Assembly: GCA_022885665.1 (NCBI GenBank)
Contig: JAGQDJ010000010.1
Location: 62,001-126,000, forward strand
Length of the DNA: 64,000 nt
DNA from: Triops longicaudatus
Lineage: Eukaryota > Arthropoda > Branchiopoda > Notostraca > Triopsidae
Direction: 5' to 3'
Shown here: positions 27,899-41,100 of the stretch, piece after piece
Layout: the number at the start of each line of letters is the position of its first letter
Numbering within the stretch: position 1 is the first letter of the stretch
The notes under the pieces: generated by a model
The model's input: only the letters and a program-made list of their open reading frames with translations
Database searches by the model: none
Told to the model about the DNA's origin: nothing
Made by a program: the position numbers and the translations under genes

Positions 27899-29282
27899 AT
27901 GTTTCACATTTCACGAATAATTCGATATGGCCGCCGCAGTTACACGACCACGAATTTTGATTTTCTGGCAGAATTACCTGCGCTAAAAACATCTTCCATT
28001 TCCTCACGACGAATCACAACTGATGCCATGTAAAGAAAAAACTGTTTTAAAAAAGAAACTAATTTATGTTATGTTGCTAGACCCGAACAGCAAAAACCCA
28101 AAGAAAAAATTCCCCAAAAAGCAGAATATCCGAAAATCTACACAAGAACTGGCGATAAAGGAACATCTTCCACATTTACGGGCGAAAGAAGACCAAAAGA
28201 TGACACAGTTTTCCAAGCTTTGGGTGCTATCGATGAACTAACGTCATCATTAGGGTAAATTTTTGTCAAATAATAATTAAAAACTAAAAAAAACTTATTA
28301 AAGTCTTTTTAGTTAATTTCGTTCATTTGTTTCTTGTTTAAATTTTATTTTTTTCTCTTTATTACAGTTTAGCGCGTGAATTTGCTTTAGATGGTAACCA
28401 CGCCTACGTAGAACAATTACAACGCGTTCAGTGCATCTTGCAAGACGTTTCATCTTCCGTAGCCACGCCCCTTTCCTCGGCCCGGGAAGCTCATTTGCAA
28501 AGAACAGATTTTGGTGGCAATCACGTCGAAGAGTTAGAAGAATGGATTGATTACTATTCAGATCAGCTTCCTCCGTTGGAAAATTTCATCCTCCCTGTAA
28601 TACAGATTTTCACCTTGATGTGGTCCTAAACTTGTTTATTTTTATTACAGGGAGGAGGTAAAGCTAGTGCTTCATTACATCTTGCTAGAACAATATGTCG
28701 ACGTGCGGAAAGAACAGTTGTACCTTTAGTACGTAGTAATGAAATGGATCCTGAACCTTTACGGTACCTCAACAGGTAAAAAAAAGGGGCAAATTTGGGA
28801 TTTTTACGTCAAAGTTCATAAAAAATAAAAAAACTGGTACGAAGTATTGGCAAACTTACTGTACAACTTACCAGGCTTTTTATGGTTTCAAACCAGAATA
28901 GCCAAAAAAGAAGTGGGACAGTGCAGCACGTTCACTACGTTACGACTGTCCCACAAGTTTATGGCCAGTACTCACTTAACGCGTAGTCGTTTCTATTATA
29001 AAATTCATTGCGGTCTAGCTTTTACGCGGACCATGGCATCACTGTACTTCAGTTCGACAATCAATTGGCAGCTTGTTTTCTATTCTGTTTCTGCATTATG
29101 ATCTTACCAACAGTTTATTTTCCGTATATGCAGCTTTTTTATGCATATTCTCCTCTAATGAGTTATTTTATATACTTTTCAGATTGTCCGACTTTCTGTT
29201 TACCATCGCCCGGTTTGCCGCCAAAATAGATAAGCGCAAAGAAACAGTGTACATTCGACCGAAACCTGTGAAGTCCCGCTAG
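27899..29282 (+). CDS. MMAB: Mitochondrial cob(I)alamin adenosyltransferase
   Basis: Exons: 27899-28029, 28081-28254, 28368-28596, 28651-28775, 29183-29282. Phases close to a protein of about 252 aa. The ATG at 27899 is chosen because MFHISRIIRYGRRSYTTT is a typical mitochondrial targeting peptide; an in-frame ATG at 27854 is also possible. Family motifs are present: KIYTRTGDKGTSSTFTGERR (ATP-binding loop), GAIDELTSSLG, then FILPGGGKASASLHLART and CRRAERTVV, which form the nucleotide and cobalamin site, and RYLNRLSDFLFTIAR near the C-terminus. Role in the family: transfer of the adenosyl group from ATP to cob(I)alamin, making the cofactor for methylmalonyl-CoA mutase in the matrix. An AATAAA at 29362 is a likely polyadenylation signal. 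Confidence 0.96.
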
Positions 29283-29361
29283 CAAATTCCCTTAATTAAT
29301 CAAAATGTAGGCCTAAAACTCCCAAAAGCTGTAAATTCTAGGAACTAACCCAATTGCTACG

Positions 29362-29367
29362 AATAAA
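29362..29367 (+). terminator. MMAB polyadenylation signal
   Basis: First canonical AATAAA on this strand, 80 bases after the MMAB stop. Confidence 0.6.
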
Positions 29368-30502
29368 AACCGCCAAAACCTTTAAAAACTTATCAATGTT
29401 TTTTGTACTACTGGAAAATAACTCATGGTTTCTTCATATACTCCTCTAAAACGGTACAGTCATTAAAAAATGGAACAGTTGTAAGGCTTTTTGTGTCATA
29501 TCCTAAAAAGCTAAACATGGTCATTAAAACCCGATACACTATGCAGTACTAACACCGTATATTCTGTACTATTTGTTAAGGGCCATTAAGGAATCGATTT
29601 CCTTCTCCTGCTAATGGACAGAAAATAGCAGAGGCAGAGGCCCTTACTCCAAATTGTGCTTCTGGTTTTCTGGCCTTTATTTACGTTCACCTCGGTAACT
29701 AGAATATCAGACGGAGTGCAGTCTTCGCCAAATTCACTAATGCCATTTATCGAAGCCATGGAAACAAAAAATCCTTCATTAGTCACTAACAAGCACAAGC
29801 CGTTCGTTTCATCCAAGAATGAAAAAGGAAGTGTTTAAGAGAAGGTAAACCTTAGCGGAACCTTTTAGCGCCTTTCATTGTTTTAGAGGGGTGTATTTCG
29901 CGGACTGAAGTACACCTATCCGGAAAAAAAGGAAACACCATTGGAAATAAGTCCCATAATCTGCGTCTTTTTTATGATGCGGTAGAAATAAACGCAAAGC
30001 AAATGCACACTTTCTTTGTATTTTTCTCTTTTTATCGTTTTTTTGAAATACATAGAAAGCTCTCATTTTCCTTTCCACGTTTTCGCATCTCTCAGTTTCT
30101 TCGACGAAGAAAAGGAAGAAAAATATGTGAATATACACTTCAAATGCAATACATAACGTGGAAGAGGGTGGGGCAGGTGATTTTCATTTCTTTTTTTTTT
30201 GTCTTTGTTTACGCATTCTTTTCACAATACTTGCCGGTACAACACTCGCACAGCACAGCGGTGCCTTCTTTTCTTCTGCAACAAACTAGCCACACTCGGA
30301 AAATTTATAGAGTTAAAAGAATCTTTTCTGTTTCTTCGCCTATGGATCCCTTTTTAAGAGTACAAAGAGAGCTGTTTTACTATGACAGAAAAAGAGACGA
30401 CATGAAGGAATTAAACCAGTTTCGCTATGGGTTTGTAAATATAATTTAGAGTAAAAGACGACAGAATGTCATTTAGGGATACCAGGGCATTATTATTTAA
30501 AT
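29368..30502. other. Gap between convergent MMAB and PP1-beta genes
   Basis: It probably holds the 3' UTR of the phosphatase gene. A 76-codon open frame on the minus strand (29586-29816) has no recognisable motif. No gene could be supported. Confidence 0.45.
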
Positions 30503-32224
30503 TTATTTTTTCTGCAAGCCTTTCGCGTTACTTCCAGGACGTGCCGACATTCCCGAATATTGATATTTGGCCTTCTTTTCCGAAGGTTTCAAAATCTGCA
30601 ACGAAATAAGGAAAACATTTGAATAATAAAAACAAGATCAACGTGGAAAATTAAACAAAATGTAAGGAAAATGTTAACAGGAATTGTAACAATGAGAAAA
30701 ACTCAAGATTGAAGTAAACGTACAAAGGCAAAACATAAATAAAATAAAATTAGAATAAATTACTTGAAATGAGCACATCAATGACTCATCGACAGACATC
30801 ATCCCTCCAGCGTTATCGAACTCTCCGCAATAATTCGGAGCTGAGAATAATGTCACAAGCTGCCTTTTGGCAAAAAATTCGTATCCATCTTCAACAACCT
30901 GTAAAAACAATATACTTTAACAAATACTTTACTGCGACAGAAAAATCGTGCAATTGTGTCTATGTTGGATTAAATCCTTTAACACAATTCAGGAATCAAA
31001 GAGAAATAATACCTGATGAGCACGGCAAATCAAGTCGAGATCGTGCCTATTCAAGAATTTGGCAACAATATCAGCACCAAAAGTGAAAGACACGCCCCGA
31101 TCGTTTTCTCCCCATCCCTGCACGTCTTTGTCCGGATCTGACCACAGTAAATCACACAGCAATCCTGAATATTTTCAAGAAAACGAAAGTTCAAATTAAA
31201 CTCAGGTAAAAATCAACTCCAAATTGCATAAGAATGTAGGAAACTAGATAAAAACAATGAGTTTTTAAAAAGCTTCACAAATTTTTTAGCATTTTTTCTA
31301 AGCTGAATTTCATTTGGATTCCGAGTTCTTTTGTCCTTTTGAAAGATCGTTTCCTTTGCTTTCAGTTAAGAAAGCATGTTAATTTTCCAGTCAGCAAAGA
31401 GCCCATTTTGAAAAGAAATTTTTCCTTTATTTTATTTTCCAGTTCTTGAAACGCGTGCAATTAACATGATAATCTGCAATTAGTAAATTTAGATTAAAAT
31501 AAACAATACCCGTGTCTGGGACGTCCGTAGGCCTCATAATACGTTTAATTTGTTCCATGCTCTGAAGATCAGGACTCAATCCGCCGTGGCAACAAAAAAT
31601 CTTTTCATCTATAATGGCAGCAATAGGCAGGCAGTTGAAGCAATCAGTGAAAGTTTTCCATAACTTTATATTATAACGACGTTTACCTATTCCAAAAAAT
31701 AACAAGAAAAATTATAAACAAATAAATAAATTTAAGAATAGTAAAAAATTAAAAGAAATGAAATACAAGAAAAAATGTTCGTTCGAAAGAAAAAAAAATT
31801 ATAAAAAAGGATTACATTCATCATAAAAACCGTAAATACGATTAATAGAGGCACACTCGTGGTTTCCACGTAAGAGGAAGAAATTTTCGGGATATTTAAT
31901 CTTGTAAGCCAACAAGAGGCAAATGGTTTCTAAAGACTGTTTCCCGCGATCTACATAATCGCCCAAAAAGAGGTAGTTTGCTTCGGGAGGGAAACCACCG
32001 TACTCGAATAATCTCAATAAATCTGTGTATTGGCCGTGAATATCACCTACAAAAATAATAAAAATCATTAATTACCGAAATTTTAACGCAAAATCTTTAA
32101 TTACAACTTTAAACAGTTATTTAAAATTATAGCTAACAATGAAAAGTAATTTTTTATTAAATATTTAGAGGAAAACTCATATATACGCCGAAAATATTGT
32201 TTCGAATAAAAAATCCATTTTCAC

Positions 32225-32255
<31 letters not shown>

Positions 32256-33211
32256 CCTCGAAGGACAAAAATATTTTTTCGAATATGTATGCTTTCTGCT
32301 GAGAATTCACAATACTAAACTGCACTTTCGTTAACATCAGTAGTAAATTACGATATAACATTCGTTTACAAGCGAAAAAACACGAAAGAAATATTTGAAT
32401 AGTTTTTACTCTTTTTTTCGCAAAAGTCTGTAAAGGAATCGTCAGAATTTAATTATTCACCTTACAATTCAAATATAACTAACGAGTTATGAAATTACGA
32501 GCTTTTCTGTGAGACTGAATAAAAAAATTAATCGCATCACAAAATTATTGATTATTTCGACCGAAAAATCGATTTTAACGTAAAAACGGCAATCAACTCG
32601 CCGGACAGGATTACGTTTTAGTAAATTATTCTTTCTTTCAACTGGAAACTCGTAGAATTAATGCAGAATTATGTTTTCAGGCGAAACTACGCGAGGAATT
32701 TCTGAAATTCGCCGTTTTTACGCGTTTTATAGCAGAAATAGCTATTGAATTCTGAAAATAAAAGGAAAATCGGGTAAATGGTGAAAACTTAGGTAGAGAT
32801 TACCGCAGATTTTAAGCGGAGCTTCAAGTTCTAGCAAAATCGGTTGCTGTAAGAAGATTTCGCGCGACTTGAGACATAATCCTCTCACTTCCGCTTCGGT
32901 CATTTGCACAGATTTCCCGGGCCGGCATCCTCGGACTGTAAATTACAACGAGATAAATTTAACTTTCCAGCTGGTGCAACTATTTCGAGTGTATTGCAAT
33001 ACTGCCTAAGGGCGAAGTCACAATAACAACAAACAATTCTCTAAAATTGGACCGCTTGAAACATTTTTTTAAATTATTCCCCAGCCTTCTTTAGATAGAA
33101 ACACGCCTGTAAGTTACTGAAAACTGTCAGAAAATGTTGAAAGTAAAAAATAGAATTACCTTCCAGAAGTCTCGCTATAAGACTATCAACATTTAAGTCA
33201 ATGTCAGCCAT
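30503..33211 (-). CDS. Serine/threonine protein phosphatase PP1 catalytic subunit, beta type
   Basis: Seven exons: 33211-33160, 32935-32804, 32046-31816, 31686-31510, 31164-31013, 30898-30764, 30595-30503. Phases close to 323 aa. All metal-binding and catalytic motifs of the PPP family are intact: [32 protein letters not shown], the RAHQ motif and [11 protein letters not shown]. The N-terminus ([17 protein letters not shown]), [17 protein letters not shown] and the tail start [15 protein letters not shown] match the beta isoform (the fly flapwing type) rather than alpha/gamma, which have LKPADKN there. Role: dephosphorylates many proteins; with MYPT-type subunits the beta form acts on non-muscle myosin light chain. 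The 323-bp junction with the next gene looks like a divergent promoter. Confidence 0.98.
32226..32253. repeat. Poly-A tract in a PP1 intron
   Basis: A run of about 28 A on the plus strand (poly-T in the transcript sense) inside the intron between 32046 and 32804. Confidence 0.9.
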
Positions 33212-33526
33212 TTTTGCATTCCATAACACTCCAAAAGGCAAACCCAGCTACTGCGAAGCGATGGAAGCCCTACTAAACCCGCAAACCAGCTAGCTCTTAC
33301 TCCCGAACCGCGATCCGTGAAAGTTGCCTCTCATTGGCTGCTACGCCTTGCTAGCTTTGCTTACACTGCGGAACCTGTGCATCCCCGATATCTGAGTTCG
33401 CATTCTCAGAGCGCACTGGTTGATGCTTCACAAAAGAAACTCGATACGAAAGTTGAGGGAACGCACTGTCTTTGGAAAACAAACCGCTCTGCGAGCAGTC
33501 GAGAGCACTGAATATTGTTTTTCATC
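33212..33526. promoter_or_regulatory. Divergent promoter between PP1-beta and mRpL11
   Basis: Only 315 bases lie between the two start codons. The segment is more GC-rich than its surroundings and shows no obvious TATA box, as expected of a housekeeping bidirectional promoter. Function is inferred from position. Confidence 0.55.
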
Positions 33527-34313
33527 ATGTCGAAGGTAGCCAAGAAGTTAAAAACGGTGAAGAAAGTCGCAGAAAAAGTTGAACATGGAAATAAAATTTC
33601 CACATATATCCCAGCCTGTATGGCTATCGCTGGACCACCGCTTGGACCCATGTTAGGCCAAGTAATGTTTTTACGAACTAATGTTAGCGAGCACATGCTT
33701 ACATTTCATTCTTGTAGAGAAGTATTAATATAGCCGCATTTTGCAAAGACTTCAACGAACGGACGAAAGATATCAAAGAAGGTGTGCCTTTGCCTTGCCG
33801 AATCACGGTTAAACCCGATAGGAGCTATGAATTAGTTATTAACAAACCACCTAGCACGTTTTACCTCAAGCAAGCCGCTGGAATCCAAAGGGGCGCTATG
33901 TATTCACGTAATAATCTTATAATTCATTATTCATTTTTGCTGGATTTACAATTTATTTCTTAAATGCTCACATTGATGCTTACTTGAAAAAGCAATTCTT
34001 TTAAATAAATGTTTTAGTATACAGTAACGAAGGTTTTTCTTAATTAGGGAAAGAAATTGCCGGGAAAGTTACGTTAAAACACATTTACGAAATTGCCAAA
34101 CTTAAACAAGAAGACGAAGCGCTGAAGTACGAAACATTGGAAACAATTTGCAAGCATTTGATTGGTGCTGCCCGAGCTTGTGGCATTGAAGTCGTCAAGC
34201 ACCTTGACCCGGTTGAATACGGCCAATTCCTTGAAGATAGAAAGTACACGGTCGCAATGCAACTCAAAGAATTGCAGGAAAAGAAAGAAGCTCGCATGTT
34301 ACGAACAGCGTAA
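33527..34313 (+). CDS. mRpL11: Mitochondrial ribosomal protein L11 (uL11m)
   Basis: Three exons: 33527-33661, 33718-33907, 34048-34313. They close to 196 aa. The L11 N-terminal domain shows IPACMAIAGPPLGPMLGQ, the conserved proline-rich loop that binds translation factors. RSINIAAFCKDFNERT, KPDRSYELVINKPP and TFYLKQAAGI follow. The C-terminal rRNA-binding domain includes GKVTLKHIYEIAKLK, then GAARACGIEVV near the end. It forms the stalk base of the large mitochondrial subunit. The first intron is only 56 bp. A polyadenylation signal lies at 34351-34356. Confidence 0.96.
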
Positions 34314-34350
34314 TCTAATCATTGTTGTCCACCTTTTTTGTAGTCAAGAC

Positions 34351-34356
34351 AATAAA
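34351..34356 (+). terminator. mRpL11 polyadenylation signal
   Basis: AATAAA 38 bases after the mRpL11 stop codon. Confidence 0.65.
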
Positions 34357-35143
34357 ATGCATTGTACAAACCCATGAAATCGAAAGCCGTATCCTTTAGT
34401 GCCGATAATAGCGACTACTTCGTTTTTAGTTTTATTCCAGTGATTATTTGTCTAGTTTTAGTACTTCTTTTAGTGTTTCCATATTTTTAATTTATTTTCT
34501 TATTTTTTATTATATATTCCCATTTTTCATTTCTTTTTTATTCAAGTTAATCCGCTTTTTTATTGAGATCCACCTTTTTTATTGACCTTCGTAGCCTCGC
34601 ACCTGTTGTCGGTGGGGAAGTTTGTACAGTGTTTCAATGTCACAGTAAAAATGTGTACAAAGCCACAAGCAACAAGTTTATTTCCAACAATCTGCTTATT
34701 TTTAACATTTCACATTTTTTTTTTCTTTATTAGCTGAAGTAGTCTCAGGAGCTATTTGAATTTCTGAGTTTATTTTTTTTACGAATACAACTTGCAACGT
34801 ACAAAGGCACTTCTCATTTCACAAATTTTTAACTTAAAAACGGTCACCGAAAGTGAAAAAATAGATTAAAAACGTAAAGATAATCGAGATTCACCCAAGA
34901 AGCCAGTTCTGGGTCTCCAACTTGGGACATAAATAGTTCAACTTGCTAAAAAACACGATATTTTCACGAAATATTCAAAAAGTGAGAGAAAAGCACTCTT
35001 ACACTGCGTTTAATGTACAAAGCGCAATTTTTAAGTCGTTTTATCGTGATTATTGGGTTGTTTTCCAATCTTCAGGAGAATGACTTGACAGATCTTGTGT
35101 TATTTTAAAAAGGAAGTTAATCTAGCGGTGCTACAACACCGGA
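34357..35143. other. Gap between convergent mRpL11 and serine protease A
   Basis: No coding sequence seen. Several minus-strand AATAAA hexamers lie at about 34490-34585 and could end the protease transcript close to, or overlapping, the mRpL11 3' end. Confidence 0.4.
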
Positions 35144-38100
35144 CTAGCGGACGATCTTTTCGACCCAGCTCACAAATTTAGGAATGTTGGTGTAAACACC
35201 AGGCAGGCTTTCTCGCGCGCAGCCTATGCCCCATGAAACCAGGCCAATTAAGGTCGAACGTCCGTCTATCTTGGTTGTCAATGGTCCACCAGAATCACCC
35301 TAAATAAAATAAACGCTAGTAAAAATGTGTCTACAATTCGTTACATGAATTAGTAAGGTTTTAATCGGCTATGTTAAATGTACAGGTCCCGACGGGAACC
35401 GTGTGTGAGATTCTGAGAGTCCTTACCTACAGATAACATACGAAATATCGTAACAATAATAATAATAGTAAAAAATATGTCCGTAAGATTCGAAGTTAAA
35501 AAAAAGAGAACTACTTATTTCAACGCGAGCTTAAATGTAAGCACATTATCGGCTAAAATGAAACGCAACGGCAGTAGATGTCTCTAGCGTTGCATGCAAA
35601 CTGTAAACACGTGGCTTTCATTAACGCAGATCAAACATGATTAGTAATAAAGCTACATAACATAGGGAAATATTCGGAAATTGGTCATATTAATATAGAT
35701 TCTAATGTTTTATAGTGTAAAGCCGTTCTTATTAATTTAACTCTAATAACGAAAAGAGCTTGGAAATGTCGCGCGACTGCCGGCACGACAACACTGCTGG
35801 CAAAAAGCAACAGTTACCCATGCCACGCATCGCGTTTCAAAATTAATCTTTAACTTCGCATTTCAAAATTATACGGTTCAATGCGTGTGCACACGCAGTA
35901 GTCAAAGTTGACTGTAACGATCAAATACTTCGGTAGTTAACTCCACACTCTGGCATGCATTCATTGCTCCATAACGCCCTTTTAAAACTTGTCACGTTTG
36001 CTATAATGTGGTAAGTGTTCGATCGATAGATGGCGTAAAGGGTTATTTAAAGAAAGCTTAAACCGCACGAAAGACCAGAATTGTCCTACTTTATCTCAGT
36101 TTATCTACATAAAAATCGCCACATCCACTAAATACATGTCAAAACTAATCCCTAAAGACATCGTTTTTGCCCTGGAAGAACAAATGAGAGACATAAATAT
36201 TCTGCATAGCAATTAAATTTCATATACTTGACTTGCACTCACTAACGTTGAAAACATTATTAATGACGCTATCTATAAAAATTCTCGTGTATCCTCTTTT
36301 GTATGACCCATTAAGAAAATTTTACTGTAACGTAAAATAAAGCAGGAACTTTTCTATCACGTTAAACGAGGACTGATTACAGTTTGACAGCTTTATGTCA
36401 ACTATTTTAACTCTTCCTGATTACCTGGCAAGAATCTCGTCCTCCTTCTTTGTATCCAGCGCACAAAAAGACATCGTAGATGACTTCTCGTCGGCCTACT
36501 TGTTTGTACCATCCTTGACATTCTTTCCGGTCAAGGACTCGGACGTCCACTTCCTGCAGGACGTCAGGAGTTGTTGTCGCTCCTGTAACAATATAATGAG
36601 AACAATGAAGAAATTCCATAAGCTTATAGCAGCCATAAAATCGCTTGTATAGCAAAGTAACTTTTTTTTCCTTTTCATTTTATTATTCGTTCTTACGAGC
36701 GTTAAATCGTCATACCGTGAGTTGTGCGTCCCCATCCGGTAACTGTGGCACTGGATCCCACGTAATTATCCCCTTGTCGAGGCAAACAGACCGGAATTAT
36801 ATGTTCTTTAAAGACCACGTCTCGGTTAAGTTTCAATAGTGCGATATCGTTCTGAAAATCCGCGGGGTTGTAATTCGGATGGACCTAAAAAACGAGTCAA
36901 AAGAAAAAACACATTAGATTTTTCACCTAACGGTTTCCTAGGTCTTGTATGTGTGAAAATTTATGTGTTACTTCTTTGCGTTCGATATCGTAATCCTCAT
37001 GCGGGAGTGGCTCACTCACTTCACGCACGTTCCACTCGCCTAACCGGACTTTGATGCCGGCACTTGGTGTACTTTGAACGCAGAAAAGTAGAAAATAGGT
37101 TAATTACGAAAAAAGACCGTAGAGGTAATAAAGTAGCCATCTTTTACCTGTATACGCAGTGGGCTGCGGTAACTACCCAACGATTGTTAATGAGTGCACC
37201 TCCACAAGAAATACGCTTGGACAGAAAACTGGTCTTAATGATGGAAGCCTAGAAAAAACTCGTTAAAATCTAGGAGTCCTTATTTAAACTAGGGCTGCGG
37301 CAACTCGTGGTTTACTAATTTGGTAGTTCCAAAAAACTTTGCTCACGGGGATTACTGAAAGAATTATAAACTAGTCAATGTTTGTCCAAAAGTCCAAATA
37401 CATTTGTTTGAATATGCACGTGAATATTAATGTTTGACGAAGATTAATAGACTGGAACGTAGTAAAGTATTCGTTAAAGTAAGGAAATGAAGGGTCTAAG
37501 TTAATTTACAGCTTATTGTACGAATAAAATCCAGTACAGTTAAGCCGGGATGACGCGTTTATGAATATTCTTTTTTTATATACGTCTTACATGAACCTGT
37601 ATAAACTGGATTTTACTAATACTACTAGGCTTATTCACAAACATAAAATGCGACAATCAGCATCCAGAAATGCGTATTAAAGACGAAAGAAAACTTGTTC
37701 CGAATAAGCGTCTAATAACGTTCGATATTTGTGAGTTAAGTTCTTAAAAAAGCGTTCTTTACAGACTAATATGTTTGTCCTAAAGCGGCATATTAAACAG
37801 ATAATTCTTAGACAATAAACTCAGTATTTGGGTATTACGCTCTTATATTGTTGACCATAAAGGTCTTCAGTGCTCAATGAGGATTTCTTTCTTATCTTCC
37901 AGTCTTTCCGTGTTTAGAAGCAAGGCTTACGCTTAAGTTTCGTTGTCTGTGTACGCAGACAACCGACACCGAGCATGCGATGTATTCTCTTCTTCGACTG
38001 TCTTAGGGAATTTAGTTATTGAAGTGTGTTAGTGCATTGTGAATTCGACAACGTAGGCTAGATTCAACTGTTTACATGTCAAAATGTGTATTGTAAAAAG

Positions 38101-41100
38101 ATTGTAGTTTTTTTTCAGAAGGAAGTGTAACGCAACCAGGAGCGTCATTTTTTAAAAGCCGTCTTAGGAAGTGTGAAAAATACGAGAAGCATCGTACAGA
38201 CAACTTCCGGTATCACTTCTCCGGACTGAAAATTATTAATGAATTTATTTATTTATTTTTTAACTTCAAAATAGCGCGGTAAATACTTCACCATGGTACG
38301 GTAAGAAAAAAAATCCCTTTCAATTTAACTCACTAGTGGTAAATACATTTTTACCGCATACAACCCTGGTCAAAAGTAACGTCGCGCGAAGGTAACAAAA
38401 ATCATGTCTTTTGAACACAAGTTTTCTTGCGGCTGTAAAAAAAAATCTTAGTAATGTACCAAACCACTGAACACTCTTAATAAGTCTCATGTGGAATGAT
38501 TTAGAATTAAACAAAATATTCAATAATTATTTCGCTGCCTTTTTATAGGGAAAATGGGTGGCATGTTTTCGTCCGCTGCGGATACTATAGACGACCAAAA
38601 ATATTGTACAAAATATTTTTTAACCCATTGAGTGCTACCGAACAGTATTTGAAAAGCTTGCTTACAGTATTTCTTGACCGGAGACGAAGCTGAAATGTTC
38701 CCATATTTCTTAGGACTGCAACTGCAAACTTTCGTTACGATAACTTTAGTGCATCATTAGAAATTTGGTTGATAAAGTTTCTTTTGGGAAAACGCACGTT
38801 AAACACGATGTTACTTTTGACCCAACGGGTACTACGGTAGTAACAAACGAGGGCCTCCTAGTTCAAAGGCTAAATTAACCTTATTTTAAGCTGTTAAAAC
38901 GCATAAAGGGGCCTAACAGACAGTAGAGATACACCTGCATTTAAAGTTCTGGGTGTTAGTTAAGTTCGTGGCACGAGTAAAAACTGACAAAGCGCGAAAT
39001 GTTACTATTGAACCGAGTCTCCTCTATGTAAACTCAAAATCAATGACTCGTAATTTGGGATCACTAGATGAATAGTTTAAGATGTTGTTTCGCGAAATAT
39101 TAGTTACATACTACAATTTGGTTAAGACATTAGTAAGTTCCCGTTTCAAACGGAAGATGGTTAATTTCACTAAAACAAAATTTTTGCAGCCCTAGTAAAA
39201 TTGTGTAATATATTGTTGCGGTTTTACCTGCCAGGGAACACCACCAAAATTGGTATCATGGCCTCCTACAACTCGGTTTGACCTCGTGTACACCTGCCCA
39301 CATTCTAGAAGATTCCATAGGAAGGATAGAATTAGGAAGAAATTTCGCTTCGGGCGTTACAAAATGCCTTAAGGCTAGGAAAGATAGTATTAGAAGTAAT
39401 ATTTGCATAAATTAACGCGTGTAAGTGCTTTTAGATAGTTCTAAAAGGTGGTTTGTACAGGGTAAAGGATGTCAAGGGTGTAGAAACTCCAGTGCCCAGT
39501 TACTCGGTAGAAATTTTAGTGAAACTTTTTCGATTCTTTCAATTGTGTTGATTCAAGTACGTGCGTTGTTATCGTAAACGTGCGTATGATTTTTCAGTCC
39601 TGCTTTCTTCATTTGTGCGTACGTTTTTTTCTAAATGTGCGTTGTTCTTATGAGTTGTGCGTCTGTTACGTATGTTCTCGTACGTGAGCAAATGTTCTTC
39701 AAAATGAGCGTCCTTTTTGATGTTTTGTGCGTTATTATATTGTGCATTATGTGCGCTTTTATCTTGTGCATTATATTTATTTTTTTTCAAATATGCCTAT
39801 TTTCTTCTGAATTTGTGTGTGATCTGTTGCATTGCACTCACAATTTACCTATTTTTTTGCAAATATGTTAATGTTCTTCAGTATGCGCGTGTGATCGTAT
39901 GCTAATGTGCTAATGTGCGTACGTTCTTTTAGAATTACCCTTGCCTAGTGCTTACGTTCACATTATTTAAGTACTTGTAATTGTGCATCGCTAAATATTT
40001 TTGTGTTTCTGTATATTTTTGCGGAGTGTTTCTTTTACCCCGTGGTCGCACAGACGCAAAGTTGAAAGTCGGACCAGGGTCAATGGTGGGTCGAGATCCG
40101 GACGGCCGGGTCGGCCTAGGCCTCGTCGGTCTGGTACTGTCGTACTGATCCGGTATGAAATTGATATATGTCGGATCTTGAACCGCGGGTTTGCCCACGT
40201 TGCTGAGGAAATTCCCCGGTCTAACCGTGTCCGACACGGTCGGACGCAAGGCAGCGTTAGAATTGGAGGATGAGGAGGCGGGGGTGGCAAGGGTGGTAGT
40301 AGTAGTAGAAGCAGTAGCTAATGAAACAGACAATCGTTGGCGTTTTACAGATTTTCTTACTACAAAAACTAGAAATCTTCAAGAGTTATGCACATCTAAG
40401 GTTAGTAAAGAAAGAAAACGAACAGGCAACAAAGAAGTCTTTCGTTTGGTCGAAAATAATCGATATTCAACGTCTTTCGTGAACAGACTTAACAGTGATA
40501 CTGTGTAAGCCGACTACACTGTGTCTTCCGCAGTCAACAAACTTCAAAATTTAGCGCTATGAGCGCTCGGGCTGTGCGATAATACAGTCTAGTTCGCTAC
40601 ACTGTATTGCTATGCAGCCGCGAAAAAAAGCGCCTTGAATTTAACAAAAAACTTAATTTTTATGCTAAAAGCGGACAAATGCTTACAGAAGATTATTGAA
40701 GGAAATAGTTTTGAAAGTTTCGGGGCAAATTAGGGTGAAATACTGTACTTGGCTCGCTTAAAGCCGTGTTGTCAACAACTTTGTCACGCGGCACGCAGCA
40801 ACTCCACACCACGCCGCCATTGCACAAATCCACTGGCTTGGACCCCGAGAAGATGCATGTGATACTTAGACCGCACGAGTACATTTTCGAGTTGTACCAA
40901 CAATGTTGAGGAATCACTGCAAACAGAAAAGAAACAAAACTTTAACGACATTGCGAAACAGAAAGAAAGTTCAGTCTTCCCCATCCCCTTCAAGCCATAT
41001 CAAGTGCCAATCACGTGTGAAACGCTGTGAAACGTGTGTAAGCTCAAAAGCCCAGTTTCCCATTTCCGCTTTCTCTTACGGACTATTACGCGCTTTAACC

